This document shows, piece after piece, positions 1 through 7,573 of a stretch of DNA of 64,000 bases. The first letter of the stretch is position 1; each line of letters begins with the position of its first letter. The notes under the pieces were generated by a model. The model made no database searches, was not told the origin of the DNA, and saw only the letters and a program-made list of their open reading frames with translations. Made by a program: the position numbers and the translations under genes. The DNA lies in contig KB906724.1 in NCBI GenBank assembly GCA_000381565.1, positions 1,369,802 to 1,433,801 on the forward strand, in the 5' to 3' direction. This DNA comes from Oxalobacteraceae bacterium AB_14 (GTDB lineage Bacteria; Pseudomonadota; Gammaproteobacteria; Burkholderiales; Burkholderiaceae_D).

Positions 1-30
1 TTTGCTGTCGTGATAAGAAAGAAAGCCTAA
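1..30 (+). CDS. C-terminal tail of a possible upstream cassette gene (partial)
   Basis: From base 1 an open frame runs nine codons (ending Ile-Arg-Lys-Lys-Ala) to a TAA at 28-30. The stop lies just before an intergenic repeat (33-60), the same gene-then-repeat spacing seen for the following genes. This is only a positional inference: nine codons cannot identify a product, and the frame may be non-coding. Confidence 0.22.
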   Translation, partial: FAVVIRKKA

Positions 31-32
31 AA

Positions 33-60
33 AGCTGACCGAAAACGGCCATTATCTGAC
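33..60 (+). repeat. Intergenic cassette repeat, copy 1
   Basis: Degenerate copy of the element found between the genes of 1-8.5 kb. The invariant centre CGGCC is at 46-50, followed by A-rich spacer and CTGAC. It lies directly upstream of the Imm26-like gene. Confidence 0.5.
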
Positions 61-61
61 G

Positions 62-691
62 TTGAGAACTATCTGTCCAAACCCAATTGAAAAACTGAAA
101 ATGTTTGAAGCGCTACCAAATGCGAGGGCCAATTTAAAAGCTGGGGCGACGTATGCTGTTCAAGGGCCCGATGATTTGCTGTATTACGCTCAGGTGGGCA
201 AAGATAAGTCGTTTGTTTTTTTCCGCTTACGGACGCGCGAACTTGTTGATGGCGGCGCGATTTTTGACAACGCAATGATGTGCCGCTTTGTCGTCTCATA
301 CCCATCCGTTGGTAGAGCCCTTCGTGACGGTCACTGGAAGTTTTTAGGCGTGTATCCGATGCACCCGTCCCTTGCGGAAATACGTGAATCCATACAATGG
401 CCCGTCGGAACTTTAGATGTATGCGTGTGGCGGGATGGAAAAGAGGTCGCAACTGTGCGGGTTGATGACATCGCCATACAGCGTTCAGAAATCATGGCAG
501 TTTGGGATGCGGTATATCATGTTCCCGGACGCTTGAGAGTGGATTATGAGGGGACTGGCCCTGGAAATACCATTGGAGGCCCTATTTGGCGAGAACGCTT
601 GATTAAGCAAGAACTTGCTAGGCGATTTCCCGATATGCCAAATCATGAGTTACCGATTGACTGGATATGGCTAGAAGGTGCTGACGATTAA
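62..691 (+). CDS. Imm26-like hypothetical protein
   Basis: About 209 aa from a TTG at 62, or 196 aa from the ATG at 101, which I consider equally likely. The N-terminal half resembles the Imm26 immunity family: a beta-rich start (LKAGATYAV, then DLLYYAQV, then FVFFRLRTREL) followed by a strand and helix ending GHWKFLGVYP, where Imm26 proteins have a similar 'W-K-x-[IL]-G' segment. The C-terminal 90 residues are not recognised. There is no signal peptide or membrane segment. Imm26 proteins are predicted to neutralise toxin domains of polymorphic toxin systems; no toxin gene lies in the window. Base composition is clearly lower in GC than the core chromosome. Family assignment is from pattern recognition only. 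Confidence 0.6.
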   Translation: MRTICPNPIEKLKMFEALPNARANLKAGATYAVQGPDDLLYYAQVGKDKSFVFFRLRTRELVDGGAIFDNAMMCRFVVSYPSVGRALRDGHWKFLGVYPMHPSLAEIRESIQWPVGTLDVCVWRDGKEVATVRVDDIAIQRSEIMAVWDAVYHVPGRLRVDYEGTGPGNTIGGPIWRERLIKQELARRFPDMPNHELPIDWIWLEGADD

Positions 692-710
692 TGTTTACCT
701 TATTAGTCTG

Positions 711-733
711 GCGGAGTCCGGGCAATAGCGCCC
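711..733 (+). repeat. Intergenic cassette repeat, copy 2 (split by IS4-family element)
   Basis: Sequence GGAGTCCGGGCAATAGCGCC aligns with the CGGCCAGAAGC core. The IS4-family element is inserted right after CCGGGC; the repeat resumes at 2148 with the duplicated 10 bp and ends about 2160. Confidence 0.55.
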
Positions 734-2147
734 CAATCCACCCAAGTTAAGGAAAATGTGCGCGGTTAAATAATTTATTTTCAATATTTGCAAATATATA
801 CTTGACACCGTATTAAAAGTGCGGCCGCCAGTGTGAATTTTTATTCCCACTGCCTGCCATGTCTGTTCTGACCATTCTGTTTCAAGATTTCGCCGCCCGA
901 CTATGCTCAACAGAATTCCTCCTCGATGCGCGCCACGCGGACCATCCGACTGCGTTTTCGCGCTGTCGCAAGCTGCCCTTGCCGACGCTGGTCGCCATTA
1001 TGCTGACGGGCATGCGGATGAGCATCCAGGCCGAACTGGACACCTTCTTTGCCCATCTTCGCCAACAAGCCCAGCTGGTCCGGGAAGTGTCGGAGCAGGC
1101 GTTCGCCCAAGCGCGTGCCAAGCTGTCCCCGACCGCCATTCCCGGCCTCAACGACTGGCTCATCGCGCGCGCCGAAACGGACAGGTTTGTGCCGCGCTGG
1201 CGCGGACTACGGCTGGTCGCCGCCGACGCTTCGACGATGCGTTTCGGTCTGCGGGCCAGCCATGTTAAGCGCGCCGCGCTGGCCGATCAAATCCTGTTCG
1301 GCCTGTTCTTGCCGGGGCCGGACCTGATGCTCGCGGCCTCCCTGCACGACGTCCACGAATGCGGCGAACGCCAATTCCTGTTCGAACACCTGGACCGGCT
1401 TTCACCGGACGACTTGCTGTTGCTCGACCGAGGCTATCCCTGCCGCTGGTTGGTCGCCGTGCTCAACGATCGCGCCATCAAGTTCTGCATGCGCGTCGAC
1501 AATACCAGCAGCTTTGCTTGCGTGCGCACGTTCATGCGCTCGAACGCGCTTGAACAGATCGTCATGTTGCCCGCGCCGAACAAGCGTGACGCACTTGACT
1601 ACGAATGCCCGCGCAAACCACAGCGCGTGCGTTTGGTTCGCAATGTCTCGCCCAGCGGCGAGCAGCGTGTTCTGATGACCAACCTATTCGATGAACAGCT
1701 CTTCCCGGCCGACTGCTTCGCCGAGCTTTACCACAAGCGCTGGGGCATCGAGGAGGCGTTCAAACGACTCAAGCACCGGCTCAATCTCGAGCACGTCACT
1801 GGATTGACCCAGCAAGCCGTGGCCCAGGACGTGGCCGCCAAAATCGTCTGCGACAATCTGCAGGCTCTCGTCGCTCTAACCGCGCATGCGGACGCCGATC
1901 TGCCCGACAACAGACGCGTCAACCACGCCTATGCCCACACCGCACTCAAGCCGTTGTTGCCCATTCTTCTGCTTGGCGCGGGGATCGGCAGAAAGATCGG
2001 CAAACTGCTGCGGGGAATGCTCGACCTGATTGCCGGACGAACCTATCGCCATCGCGAAAATGTTTCAAAACCACGCAACCCAGGCCGGAAGCCGCACAAG
2101 TCGATGAGTCAGAAAAATTGCTGAAAAGTCTTAACTTGGGTGGATTG
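734..2147 (+). mobile_element. IS4-family insertion sequence, copy 1 (1,414 bp)
   Basis: Ends are perfect 18-bp inverted repeats CAATCCACCCAAGTTAAG at 734-751 and its complement at 2130-2147. It is flanked by a perfect 10-bp target duplication AATAGCGCCC at 724-733 and 2148-2157, so it inserted as a single unit. One transposase gene fills it. The second copy (8545-9958, opposite strand) has the same length and differs by only about three bases, which suggests recent transposition. Both copies interrupt the same register of the intergenic cassette repeat. Confidence 0.93.
859..2124 (+). CDS. IS4-family DDE transposase, copy 1
   Basis: 421-aa transposase. DDE-type features visible are DAST near residue 122 (first Asp), LLLDRGYP near residue 190 (second Asp) and the C-terminal Y-(2)-R-(3)-E-(6)-K signature of the IS4 family in YHKRWGIEEAFKRLK near residue 295. 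It ends 23 bp before the right terminal repeat. The start ATG at 859 gives full-length alignment with copy 2, from which it differs at two residues (Gly/Ser in AIPxLND and Asp/Asn in PGPxLML). The N-terminal domain resembles the IS4 DUF4372-like region. The gene appears intact and probably active, judged by near-identity of the two copies. Confidence 0.93.
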   Translation: MSVLTILFQDFAARLCSTEFLLDARHADHPTAFSRCRKLPLPTLVAIMLTGMRMSIQAELDTFFAHLRQQAQLVREVSEQAFAQARAKLSPTAIPGLNDWLIARAETDRFVPRWRGLRLVAADASTMRFGLRASHVKRAALADQILFGLFLPGPDLMLAASLHDVHECGERQFLFEHLDRLSPDDLLLLDRGYPCRWLVAVLNDRAIKFCMRVDNTSSFACVRTFMRSNALEQIVMLPAPNKRDALDYECPRKPQRVRLVRNVSPSGEQRVLMTNLFDEQLFPADCFAELYHKRWGIEEAFKRLKHRLNLEHVTGLTQQAVAQDVAAKIVCDNLQALVALTAHADADLPDNRRVNHAYAHTALKPLLPILLLGAGIGRKIGKLLRGMLDLIAGRTYRHRENVSKPRNPGRKPHKSMSQKNC

Positions 2148-2172
2148 AATAGCGCCCCCCATGGAAATAGAA

Positions 2173-3602
2173 GGCTCTATGCCGTTTCGTGTGGAATTTG
2201 ACATCGGGTAACATGTCGGTTACCGCCACTTCCTGAGTTCACGAGTCCCCAATGAGTATTGCCGTCGAAACCTTGTTCACCACCGCGCTGGGCCTGCAAG
2301 CGCCTTGGAATGTTTCCAAAGTTGAGCTCGACACGGGCAAGCGCCGGATCGATTTCGAGGTGTCGTGCGATGCCAAACAGCTGCCTTGTCCTGCCTGTGG
2401 CGTGAACGGCCAGGGTGTTCATGACCGCATCAAACGTAGCTGGCGGCATCTGGATTTTTTTCAGTACGAGGCCTGGTTGCACGCCGAGGTACCGCGTGTG
2501 GATTGCAGTGCATGCGGCAAGACCACGCAGGCAGAAGTGCCGTGGGCGCGGCCAGGCAGTGGTTTTACGTTGCTGTTTGAAGCGCTTGCCTTGTCGTTGT
2601 GCCAGACCTTGCCGGTGGCCCAGGCTGCTGCTCAGTTGAGAGTGGCGTCGAAGCGGCTTTGGCGGCGCATCGAACACTATGTGAACATAGCGCGTGACCG
2701 CGACGACATGACGGGTGTGCGTGTGATCGGCATTGACGAGACCAGCATCAAGAAGGGGCACCAGTACGTCACCGTCGTGCATGATCTGGAGGCTCGCCGG
2801 CTGCTGTTCGTCACGCCAGGGCGCGACCATGCAACGGTGGCGGCCTTCAAACAGGAACTGGCGATGCACGGCGGAGTTGCCGACGAGATCGAGCATGTCT
2901 GCATGGACATGAGCGCGGCCTATGCCAAGGGCGTGGCCGAAACGCTGCCCGGCGCCCAAATCAGCTATGACCGCTTTCATGTGATCGCGCTGGCCAATGC
3001 TGCCATGGACGAGGTGCGGCGGGAGGAAATGCGTAGCCAGCCCAAAGCCGTGCGCGCTGCGCTGGGTGAAGACCGCAAGGCGGTCAAGGCGATGATGTGG
3101 GGCATGCGTAAAAATCCTGTTAGCTGGACTTACCATCAGACGAATTCTATGCACTGGTTGCAGCGCTCCAACCTGAAAAGCGCACGCGCCTGGCGCTTGA
3201 AGCAGGCGCTGCGCGAGGTCTATCGCGGCGCTGTCGCGGCCAACTGCGCCAGCAAGGCCAAGCAAGACCTGATGGGCTGGATATCCTGGGCCAGCCGTTG
3301 CAGACTTGAACCATTCAAACGCTTGGCCATCACCCTCACGGAGCGCCTGCCCGGCGTGGTGCGCGGCATGCTCGATGGCCGCAGCAACGCCTATGTCGAG
3401 GCCATGAACGGAATGCTTCAGCAAACCAAACGCGCCGCACGCGGCTTCCGTACCGTGACCAATTTCATCGCCATCGCTTACTTACGCATGGCCAAGCTCA
3501 AACACCTGCCGTCCAATCCGCTGCTCACCGCCGGGGCGCGCGAACACGGCGTTACGCGCCACTTCGCCTGATGTCAATTTCCACTGAAAACGGCATAGAG
3601 CC
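2173..3602 (+). mobile_element. ISL3-family insertion sequence (1,430 bp)
   Basis: Terminal inverted repeats of about 33 bp begin GGCTCTATGCCGTTT at 2173 and end with the complementary sequence at 3602, with about four internal mismatches. An 8-bp target duplication AAATAGAA is present at 2165-2172 and 3603-3610, the size typical of ISL3 elements. Only 25 bp of native sequence separates it from IS4 copy 1. It lands immediately upstream of the start codon of the small gene at 3610, so it probably separates that gene from its promoter or supplies a new one. Confidence 0.92.
2252..3571 (+). CDS. ISL3-family transposase
   Basis: 439-aa transposase. An N-terminal zinc finger (CPACG near residue 50 and CSACGK near residue 87) and a helix-turn-helix precede the DDE_Tnp_ISL3 domain, in which IGIDETSIKKGHQY (about 160-175), MDMSAAYAKGV (about 220) and the late EAMNGMLQQTKRAARGF (about 380, catalytic Glu) are recognisable. 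Length is normal for the family. It occupies nearly the whole element, ending 31 bp before the right terminal repeat. It appears intact. Confidence 0.93.
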   Translation: MSIAVETLFTTALGLQAPWNVSKVELDTGKRRIDFEVSCDAKQLPCPACGVNGQGVHDRIKRSWRHLDFFQYEAWLHAEVPRVDCSACGKTTQAEVPWARPGSGFTLLFEALALSLCQTLPVAQAAAQLRVASKRLWRRIEHYVNIARDRDDMTGVRVIGIDETSIKKGHQYVTVVHDLEARRLLFVTPGRDHATVAAFKQELAMHGGVADEIEHVCMDMSAAYAKGVAETLPGAQISYDRFHVIALANAAMDEVRREEMRSQPKAVRAALGEDRKAVKAMMWGMRKNPVSWTYHQTNSMHWLQRSNLKSARAWRLKQALREVYRGAVAANCASKAKQDLMGWISWASRCRLEPFKRLAITLTERLPGVVRGMLDGRSNAYVEAMNGMLQQTKRAARGFRTVTNFIAIAYLRMAKLKHLPSNPLLTAGAREHGVTRHFA

Positions 3603-3609
3603 AAATAGA

Positions 3610-3903
3610 ATGAATAGAATTCTCAGTAGTGAAGTATTAATGGAAAAGTTGGCCATCTTGATGCAACCAAAGAAGTACGGTCTCACTCAGGATGCAATTG
3701 ACCATGCCTTGATTGATTTCTGTGCCGGATGTCCTGACCCGGTCAAGGCAAGATGGCTTATTGTTGAGTGCCTTGACTCAATGACCGATGCCGAATTGGT
3801 CGACCGTGCCGTGAGTATGCCGGTTCATCGCATATCCGACGTGCCGACGTCGATAATTCCCGCAGGCCATCCTTCAAGAGCGTTGGATGATAAAAACCTT
3901 TAG
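3610..3903 (+). CDS. Hypothetical small cassette protein
   Basis: 97 aa from the ATG at 3610. A longer in-frame start at 3571 lies inside the ISL3 element, so it is not native. The native upstream GGAAATAG, part of the ISL3 target duplication, may act as ribosome-binding site. The protein is soluble, with segments KYGLTQDAIDHALIDFCAGCPDP and MTDAELVDRAVSMPV that look helical. I do not recognise a family. It ends one base before a copy of the intergenic repeat (3904-3930), so it belongs to the cassette series. Confidence 0.55.
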   Translation: MNRILSSEVLMEKLAILMQPKKYGLTQDAIDHALIDFCAGCPDPVKARWLIVECLDSMTDAELVDRAVSMPVHRISDVPTSIIPAGHPSRALDDKNL

Positions 3904-3930
3904 CCGGACCGTTTTCGGCCAAGAACAGAC
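3904..3930 (+). repeat. Intergenic cassette repeat, copy 3
   Basis: Core TTTTCGGCCAAGAACAGAC starts right after the stop codon of the preceding small gene; CGGCC is at 3916-3920. Confidence 0.6.
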
Positions 3931-4057
3931 ATCGAAAATGAAAATAATGGTATAAATAATGACGTTTTATTCTTGATTTACTCAATTAACTAGCAGATGG
4001 AGACTTGGCGGAGTTGCAGAGCCGGATGCCAGCACTGAGACCAATGAGGTTACGCAA

Positions 4058-4777
4058 ATGGTCGAATGTTCGAATCACGGTTCTAGAGAACCTGCATTTC
4101 TTTGTCGCCATCTCATGGAGAATTCCAGGCAGGCTTGGTTTTGCGCGCATCCAACAGCAGATAACCTTTGGCCAAACGCGTGGTGTAGTTCGTGCGATAT
4201 CGAGTTTCTGAAGGAAGGTGAATGGAATGAAAAAAACGAGCACGTAATTGAAGCTGGGCTTGTTTGTTCTGAATGTTACGAGGCAAAGCGAGCTGATAGC
4301 TCTGACATTCTGTCCGGCGAGACGCTCGCGCATTGGCAACATTACGTCGCAGCTTGTTGTGAAAAAATGAAAGCTAGCCAGAGCAAGTTGTGGGAGGAAT
4401 ATCAGCTTGGAGGATACTCAAGGTGGGACTGGGAGCAGAGCTCAGGAGAACTTGTCTTTTCTGACCAAGATGGCCCTAAGGTGATTGCGAAGATTGAATT
4501 CATCGGTTCAGTCTCAACAACATCGAAAACTTGGCTTTGGGCATGGGCGAATTTCCACATATTAGAATCTGTCCGCTCCAAGATAATCGCCGTTCGAGAC
4601 TTCGGGGAGAAAAATGGGTATCCGAAGCTTGTCGTGCCCAAATGGCCCGCTGACGAAATAGATGGTTGGAACATGGCGGTGATTGCGGCTGATGTGCTTG
4701 GCGCGCGCGGTGTTTATAGGACACCAGGAGAGGAAGGTTTTACGTTCTTAGCTCTGATGGATGTTCGCAATGCCTAG
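4058..4777 (+). CDS. DUF6882-like protein with N-terminal cysteine-rich segment
   Basis: 239 aa. The C-terminal half (GSVSTTSKTWLWAWAN, then SVRSKIIAVRDFGEKNGY, then DEIDGWNMAVIAADVLGARGVYR) matches my memory of DUF6882 proteins, which are often found in immunity or defence-type arrays. The first 85 residues hold cysteine and histidine pairs (CSNHG, LCRHL, FCAHP, WCSSCD, CSECYE) suggesting one or two zinc-binding sites. ATG 4058 is preceded by GAGG at 4045. There is no signal peptide. The molecular role is unknown. It stands alone between repeats at 3904 and 4809. Confidence 0.62.
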   Translation: MVECSNHGSREPAFLCRHLMENSRQAWFCAHPTADNLWPNAWCSSCDIEFLKEGEWNEKNEHVIEAGLVCSECYEAKRADSSDILSGETLAHWQHYVAACCEKMKASQSKLWEEYQLGGYSRWDWEQSSGELVFSDQDGPKVIAKIEFIGSVSTTSKTWLWAWANFHILESVRSKIIAVRDFGEKNGYPKLVVPKWPADEIDGWNMAVIAADVLGARGVYRTPGEEGFTFLALMDVRNA

Positions 4778-4808
4778 ATGTCTTTCTACCTCGACATGCT
4801 CTCCGAAC

Positions 4809-4837
4809 TCGGCTGAAACCGGCCAAAAGCTGCCCCT
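4809..4837 (+). repeat. Intergenic cassette repeat, copy 4
   Basis: GGCTGAAACCGGCCAAAAGC core, about 35 bp after the stop of the DUF6882-like gene. Flanking GGCT and AGCT can pair weakly. Confidence 0.6.
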
Positions 4838-4892
4838 CGTGTTAAAGGGTGAGGTGTTATGAAATTGCGATATCTGTTTAAAAAGGAACACT

Positions 4893-5225
4893 ATGATCGT
4901 TTGGCGTGGTTACGGATTTTTGGTTGCAATCTTGACCGTGGTTGGCTATTTAATTGGCCGTATCGGTGCTGAAAAAATTTGGGGCAGTCCATTGCCTGAG
5001 ACATATCGGCCTGGTGCGGAGTTGGTCGGGATGTTCATTGCTGCGGCCTTGGCTTATGTGCTTCACACAGCCATTCGTGCTAACGAGGTTCCGCGCACTT
5101 TTATTGACAAGGCTACCGGCCAAGAAATCGAGTTTAAGGCGAAGCATGATCTGTTCTTCATTCCCGTCAAGTTTTGGCCGTACATTCTTTGTGTTCTGGG
5201 GATCTGGTTCTTTTTCCAGAAATGA
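4893..5225 (+). CDS. Small hypothetical membrane protein
   Basis: 110 aa with three predicted transmembrane helices at about residues 8-25, 45-63 and 91-108. A loop after helix 2 is charged and hydrophilic (RTFIDKATGQEIEFKAKHD). ATG 4893 has AAGGA at 4881-4885 as ribosome-binding site. No family is recognised. The product is probably in the inner membrane. It shares a size class and a Pro-Glu/Tyr-Arg loop style with the membrane protein at 5299, and the two may be distant paralogues, which is an inference. Confidence 0.6.
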   Translation: MIVWRGYGFLVAILTVVGYLIGRIGAEKIWGSPLPETYRPGAELVGMFIAAALAYVLHTAIRANEVPRTFIDKATGQEIEFKAKHDLFFIPVKFWPYILCVLGIWFFFQK

Positions 5226-5243
5226 AGAATCACGGTTAGATTC

Positions 5244-5276
5244 AGGCGGTGTTCGGCCAGAAGCTGACGGAGTCTT
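5244..5276 (+). repeat. Intergenic cassette repeat, copy 5
   Basis: GCGGTGTTCGGCCAGAAGCT core followed by GACGG; 18 bp after the stop of the small membrane-protein gene. Confidence 0.6.
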
Positions 5277-5298
5277 TAAGGTTGAACTTGGAGCGTAA

Positions 5299-5703
5299 AT
5301 GCAGGTAGCAATCAAGGTTGGCAAGTGTTGTTTGCTTTTACTGATCGGGATTTCCATTGCGGTCCTCTGGGTGTATTGCCATGGCTTTCTTCCTCATGAG
5401 TTTTATGGTGGCAAGGCGATCAATCCCGATGCTGAACGGCTTGGTGGCATGATTACGCTTGCTGTCCTCTTTGCGGCCCCGGCTTGGCCAATTTATCGAC
5501 TGTTTCCGGGTCGCACGGTTTTGGCTTCAGCGATAGTTGGATGGATACCCTTAGCGCTATCTTTGACTCTTGCGTACCAAACCAACATGGCGGTAAAGAA
5601 CGCTCTCTCGTTAAATCTGGCGGCTGTGGAAGGCGTGCTTTGCGGGTTGGCAATCATCTTAGGTGCTTGGACTGTTAAAGCAATATCGCAACCGAGTTTT
5701 TAG
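5299..5703 (+). CDS. Small hypothetical membrane protein
   Basis: 134 aa with four predicted transmembrane helices (about residues 9-28, 47-66, 72-92 and 105-127). The first could serve as an uncleaved signal anchor. The loop between helices 1 and 2 is short (PHEFYGGKAINPDAERL). No family is recognised. The start ATG lies 18 bp after the preceding repeat, and the gene is followed five bases after its stop by the next repeat. Confidence 0.6.
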   Translation: MQVAIKVGKCCLLLLIGISIAVLWVYCHGFLPHEFYGGKAINPDAERLGGMITLAVLFAAPAWPIYRLFPGRTVLASAIVGWIPLALSLTLAYQTNMAVKNALSLNLAAVEGVLCGLAIILGAWTVKAISQPSF

Positions 5704-5707
5704 AACA

Positions 5708-5735
5708 GTCCAAGTTCGGCCAACAGCGGCCCGAG
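5708..5735 (+). repeat. Intergenic cassette repeat, copy 6
   Basis: CAAGTTCGGCCAACAGCGGC core, five bases after the stop at 5703. Confidence 0.6.
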
Positions 5736-5807
5736 TGCAGAATGATATGAATTTATTCCAGTCTGAGTTTCGATAATTTAAAGATAGCTATTCCTCAGGA
5801 AATTTTC

Positions 5808-6257
5808 ATGCGACCAAATCAATCTGTTGATGCATTTATCGAGTTTTCTCTGGCTTCTGGTGTCACGATTCACGAGAGCAGACCGCCTGAAGGTCTGAAG
5901 CAAATGTTTGCTTTCTATGAAAATATCAGGGCGGTCGGATGTGATGGCGTAAGAGGTGATATGCTTCTTTTTCAATGGGGAACCTACGACTGGGGCCACG
6001 GACAGTTCTTTGAACTTGGCATTACTCGGCAGTTCAAAGAAATTGAGTTCAAAGACGATGATGCGATCAGTCAACTTAGCCTAACCTTCAAATATTATCC
6101 TGCGGCGAATCTAACAAAAATTAATGCCGGTAGTCGATGGCTTGATGCGCGAGATGAATTGAAAGAATTTCATGATTTTGTATTATTATCTGAGCCGGTT
6201 CTTTTCACGTCGGAAATTACTCCGGTAAAAATCGAGTTAAGGCATGAATATGTATAA
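5808..6257 (+). CDS. Hypothetical cassette protein
   Basis: 149-aa soluble acidic protein starting at ATG 5808, with AGGAA at 5797-5801 as ribosome-binding site. Recognisable segments are MLLFQWGTYDWGHGQFFELGITRQF (positions about 51-75) and a Tyr/Phe-rich middle. Size and composition fit single-domain immunity proteins, but no specific family is recognised. There is no signal peptide or membrane segment. GC content is low relative to the core chromosome. Confidence 0.58.
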   Translation: MRPNQSVDAFIEFSLASGVTIHESRPPEGLKQMFAFYENIRAVGCDGVRGDMLLFQWGTYDWGHGQFFELGITRQFKEIEFKDDDAISQLSLTFKYYPAANLTKINAGSRWLDARDELKEFHDFVLLSEPVLFTSEITPVKIELRHEYV

Positions 6258-6320
6258 AACTCGGACCGAGATTGGTAAATCGTTGATGGCTTGTGGCAGC
6301 TTCTGAATTGAACTGCACGC

Positions 6321-6351
6321 CGACTTCTGTAACCGGGCATAAGCCGTCATT
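6321..6351 (+). repeat. Intergenic cassette repeat, copy 7 (degenerate)
   Basis: TTCTGTAACCGGGCATAAGC followed by CGTCATTC. It keeps the spacing of the core but with CGGGC instead of CGGCC. Confidence 0.42.
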
Positions 6352-6380
6352 CTAAAAATTAATTCTTTGAAAGGCCAATA

Positions 6381-6653
6381 GTGGTCCCGCAAAATATTGA
6401 ATCTGCACGTGCGATGCGCGACGGCGGCATCGACGCAATGGCCGCATTAGATTCGGCATTGCGCACCGCACTCGATGGTATTTCACAGGAAAATTCCACT
6501 GAGTTAAAGGATGTTTTTGGAAAAGTGATGGGAGAAGTGGTTTTTGAAATCATTAATCCCGCCATCAAAGCTTTTCCGGGGCTGGCCGTTGACGATGCCG
6601 CCTGGCGCCAGATTGCTATCGCGCAGGCAGTTGCGCGAGTCAAGAGCTTGTAA
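6381..6653 (+). CDS. Hypothetical small helical protein
   Basis: 90 aa from GTG 6381, with GAAAGG at 6369-6374 as a likely ribosome-binding site. The sequence is predicted to be almost entirely helical and mildly acidic. No family is recognised. The stop at 6653 is directly abutted by the next repeat, so the cassette boundary is sharp. The GTG start is uncertain; there is an in-frame ATG 11 codons further in. Confidence 0.5.
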   Translation: MVPQNIESARAMRDGGIDAMAALDSALRTALDGISQENSTELKDVFGKVMGEVVFEIINPAIKAFPGLAVDDAAWRQIAIAQAVARVKSL

Positions 6654-6684
6654 GCTGGGCTGTAAACGGCCAAAATCGGTCGCT
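6654..6684 (+). repeat. Intergenic cassette repeat, copy 8
   Basis: GCTGTAAACGGCCAAAATCG core followed by GTCGCTC, beginning at the base after the stop codon at 6653. Confidence 0.6.
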
Positions 6685-6727
6685 CAACGCATCGTTTATT
6701 CTTGGTATATAACACGTAAAAGTTCCA

Positions 6728-7084
6728 ATGCATCTTAACGCAACTTTCTCTGCCTCGCCGTTTGACGATCGTTACCAAATGGCGTTGATTTATTGTTTTG
6801 ACCAAGATCAGAACTATTGCTTTTCACTTTCCAGATTTCCAGATGAAGATGAAATTGAAGTTATGGTGCTTGATCAAGTCAATCGTAAGGTCAGCGATCT
6901 TTCCGTCGTACTGGTAGATTCGACTTTGAAAATTTCATTGGATGACAAGCTTGCGGCACAACTGGATGGTCATAGCGGTTACACAATTCGTTTGATTGGT
7001 ATTGACGGCTATAAGATGGAAACCCTTCGGGACGCCCTTCGTAAAATTTTTGAGGGTAAGAATGGCCTCAGGATTGAAGGTTGA
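6728..7084 (+). CDS. Hypothetical cassette protein
   Basis: 118 aa, alternating beta segments and a C-terminal helix (ETLRDALRKIFEG). It begins at ATG 6728 shortly after a repeat. Cys23 and Cys31 are the only cysteines. No signal peptide, membrane segment or recognised family. Size and place suggest another immunity- or defence-type cassette gene, by context only. Confidence 0.55.
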   Translation: MHLNATFSASPFDDRYQMALIYCFDQDQNYCFSLSRFPDEDEIEVMVLDQVNRKVSDLSVVLVDSTLKISLDDKLAAQLDGHSGYTIRLIGIDGYKMETLRDALRKIFEGKNGLRIEG

Positions 7085-7132
7085 CACAGGCTGCGTCAAG
7101 CCCTCCCTGGCGGCAGCTCTCTGTCTTAGCCC

Positions 7133-7160
7133 ATCGGCAGAAACCGGCCAGAAGCCGACC
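7133..7160 (+). repeat. Intergenic cassette repeat, copy 9
   Basis: Best-formed copy: TCGGC and GCCGA can pair around the centre AGAAACCGGCCAGAA, giving a small imperfect hairpin. Confidence 0.62.
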
Positions 7161-7182
7161 TAATCATAGAAAGAACATCCGT

Positions 7183-7503
7183 ATGGTGTCATTGATGAAC
7201 GATACGAAGTGGGATGAGTTGAGATTGGCCATGTGTGAGCTCGGGCCACTCTCACCCAGATGGCGTACATTGGACGTAGAAAATGGACACCTCTCAGAGT
7301 GGGATGGAGAATGGTTTTACCACTTCCGGAATAGTGGATACAAATTCATTAAATGGGTAGAAATCGCTATCGAATCTCTCGCGCAACGGCAGGCGGTATT
7401 GAATGAGCTAGCCAAGGTCCGCGTTCCAGGAGAGCCCACTGAAACCGGGTTCCGAGTTATTGGGTACGCCGAACTGGGCGTCGAGGTCGATTACTTGGCT
7501 TGA
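7183..7503 (+). CDS. DUF6678-like protein
   Basis: 106 aa from ATG 7183 (an alternative ATG is at 7195). The pattern PRWRTLDVENGHLSEWDGEW followed by FYHFRNSGY and IKWVEI, with a later VPGEPTETGFRVIGY, matches what I recall of DUF6678 proteins, which are small soluble proteins found next to toxin or immunity genes. An upstream start at 7081 would run through the repeat, so I reject it. No catalytic motif is evident. The gene is followed two bases later by a degenerate repeat. Confidence 0.62.
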   Translation: MVSLMNDTKWDELRLAMCELGPLSPRWRTLDVENGHLSEWDGEWFYHFRNSGYKFIKWVEIAIESLAQRQAVLNELAKVRVPGEPTETGFRVIGYAELGVEVDYLA

Positions 7504-7504
7504 C

Positions 7505-7530
7505 GTGTAACGGCGAATAGACGCCGCCAA
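7505..7530 (+). repeat. Intergenic cassette repeat, copy 10 (degenerate)
   Basis: GTGTAACGGCGAATAGACGC then CGCC; the CGGC(C/G)A centre and spacing are kept. Confidence 0.42.
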
Positions 7531-7573
7531 TAAATTTACCGGAATAAATGCCGGAAATAAAAGGATGAGGGCT

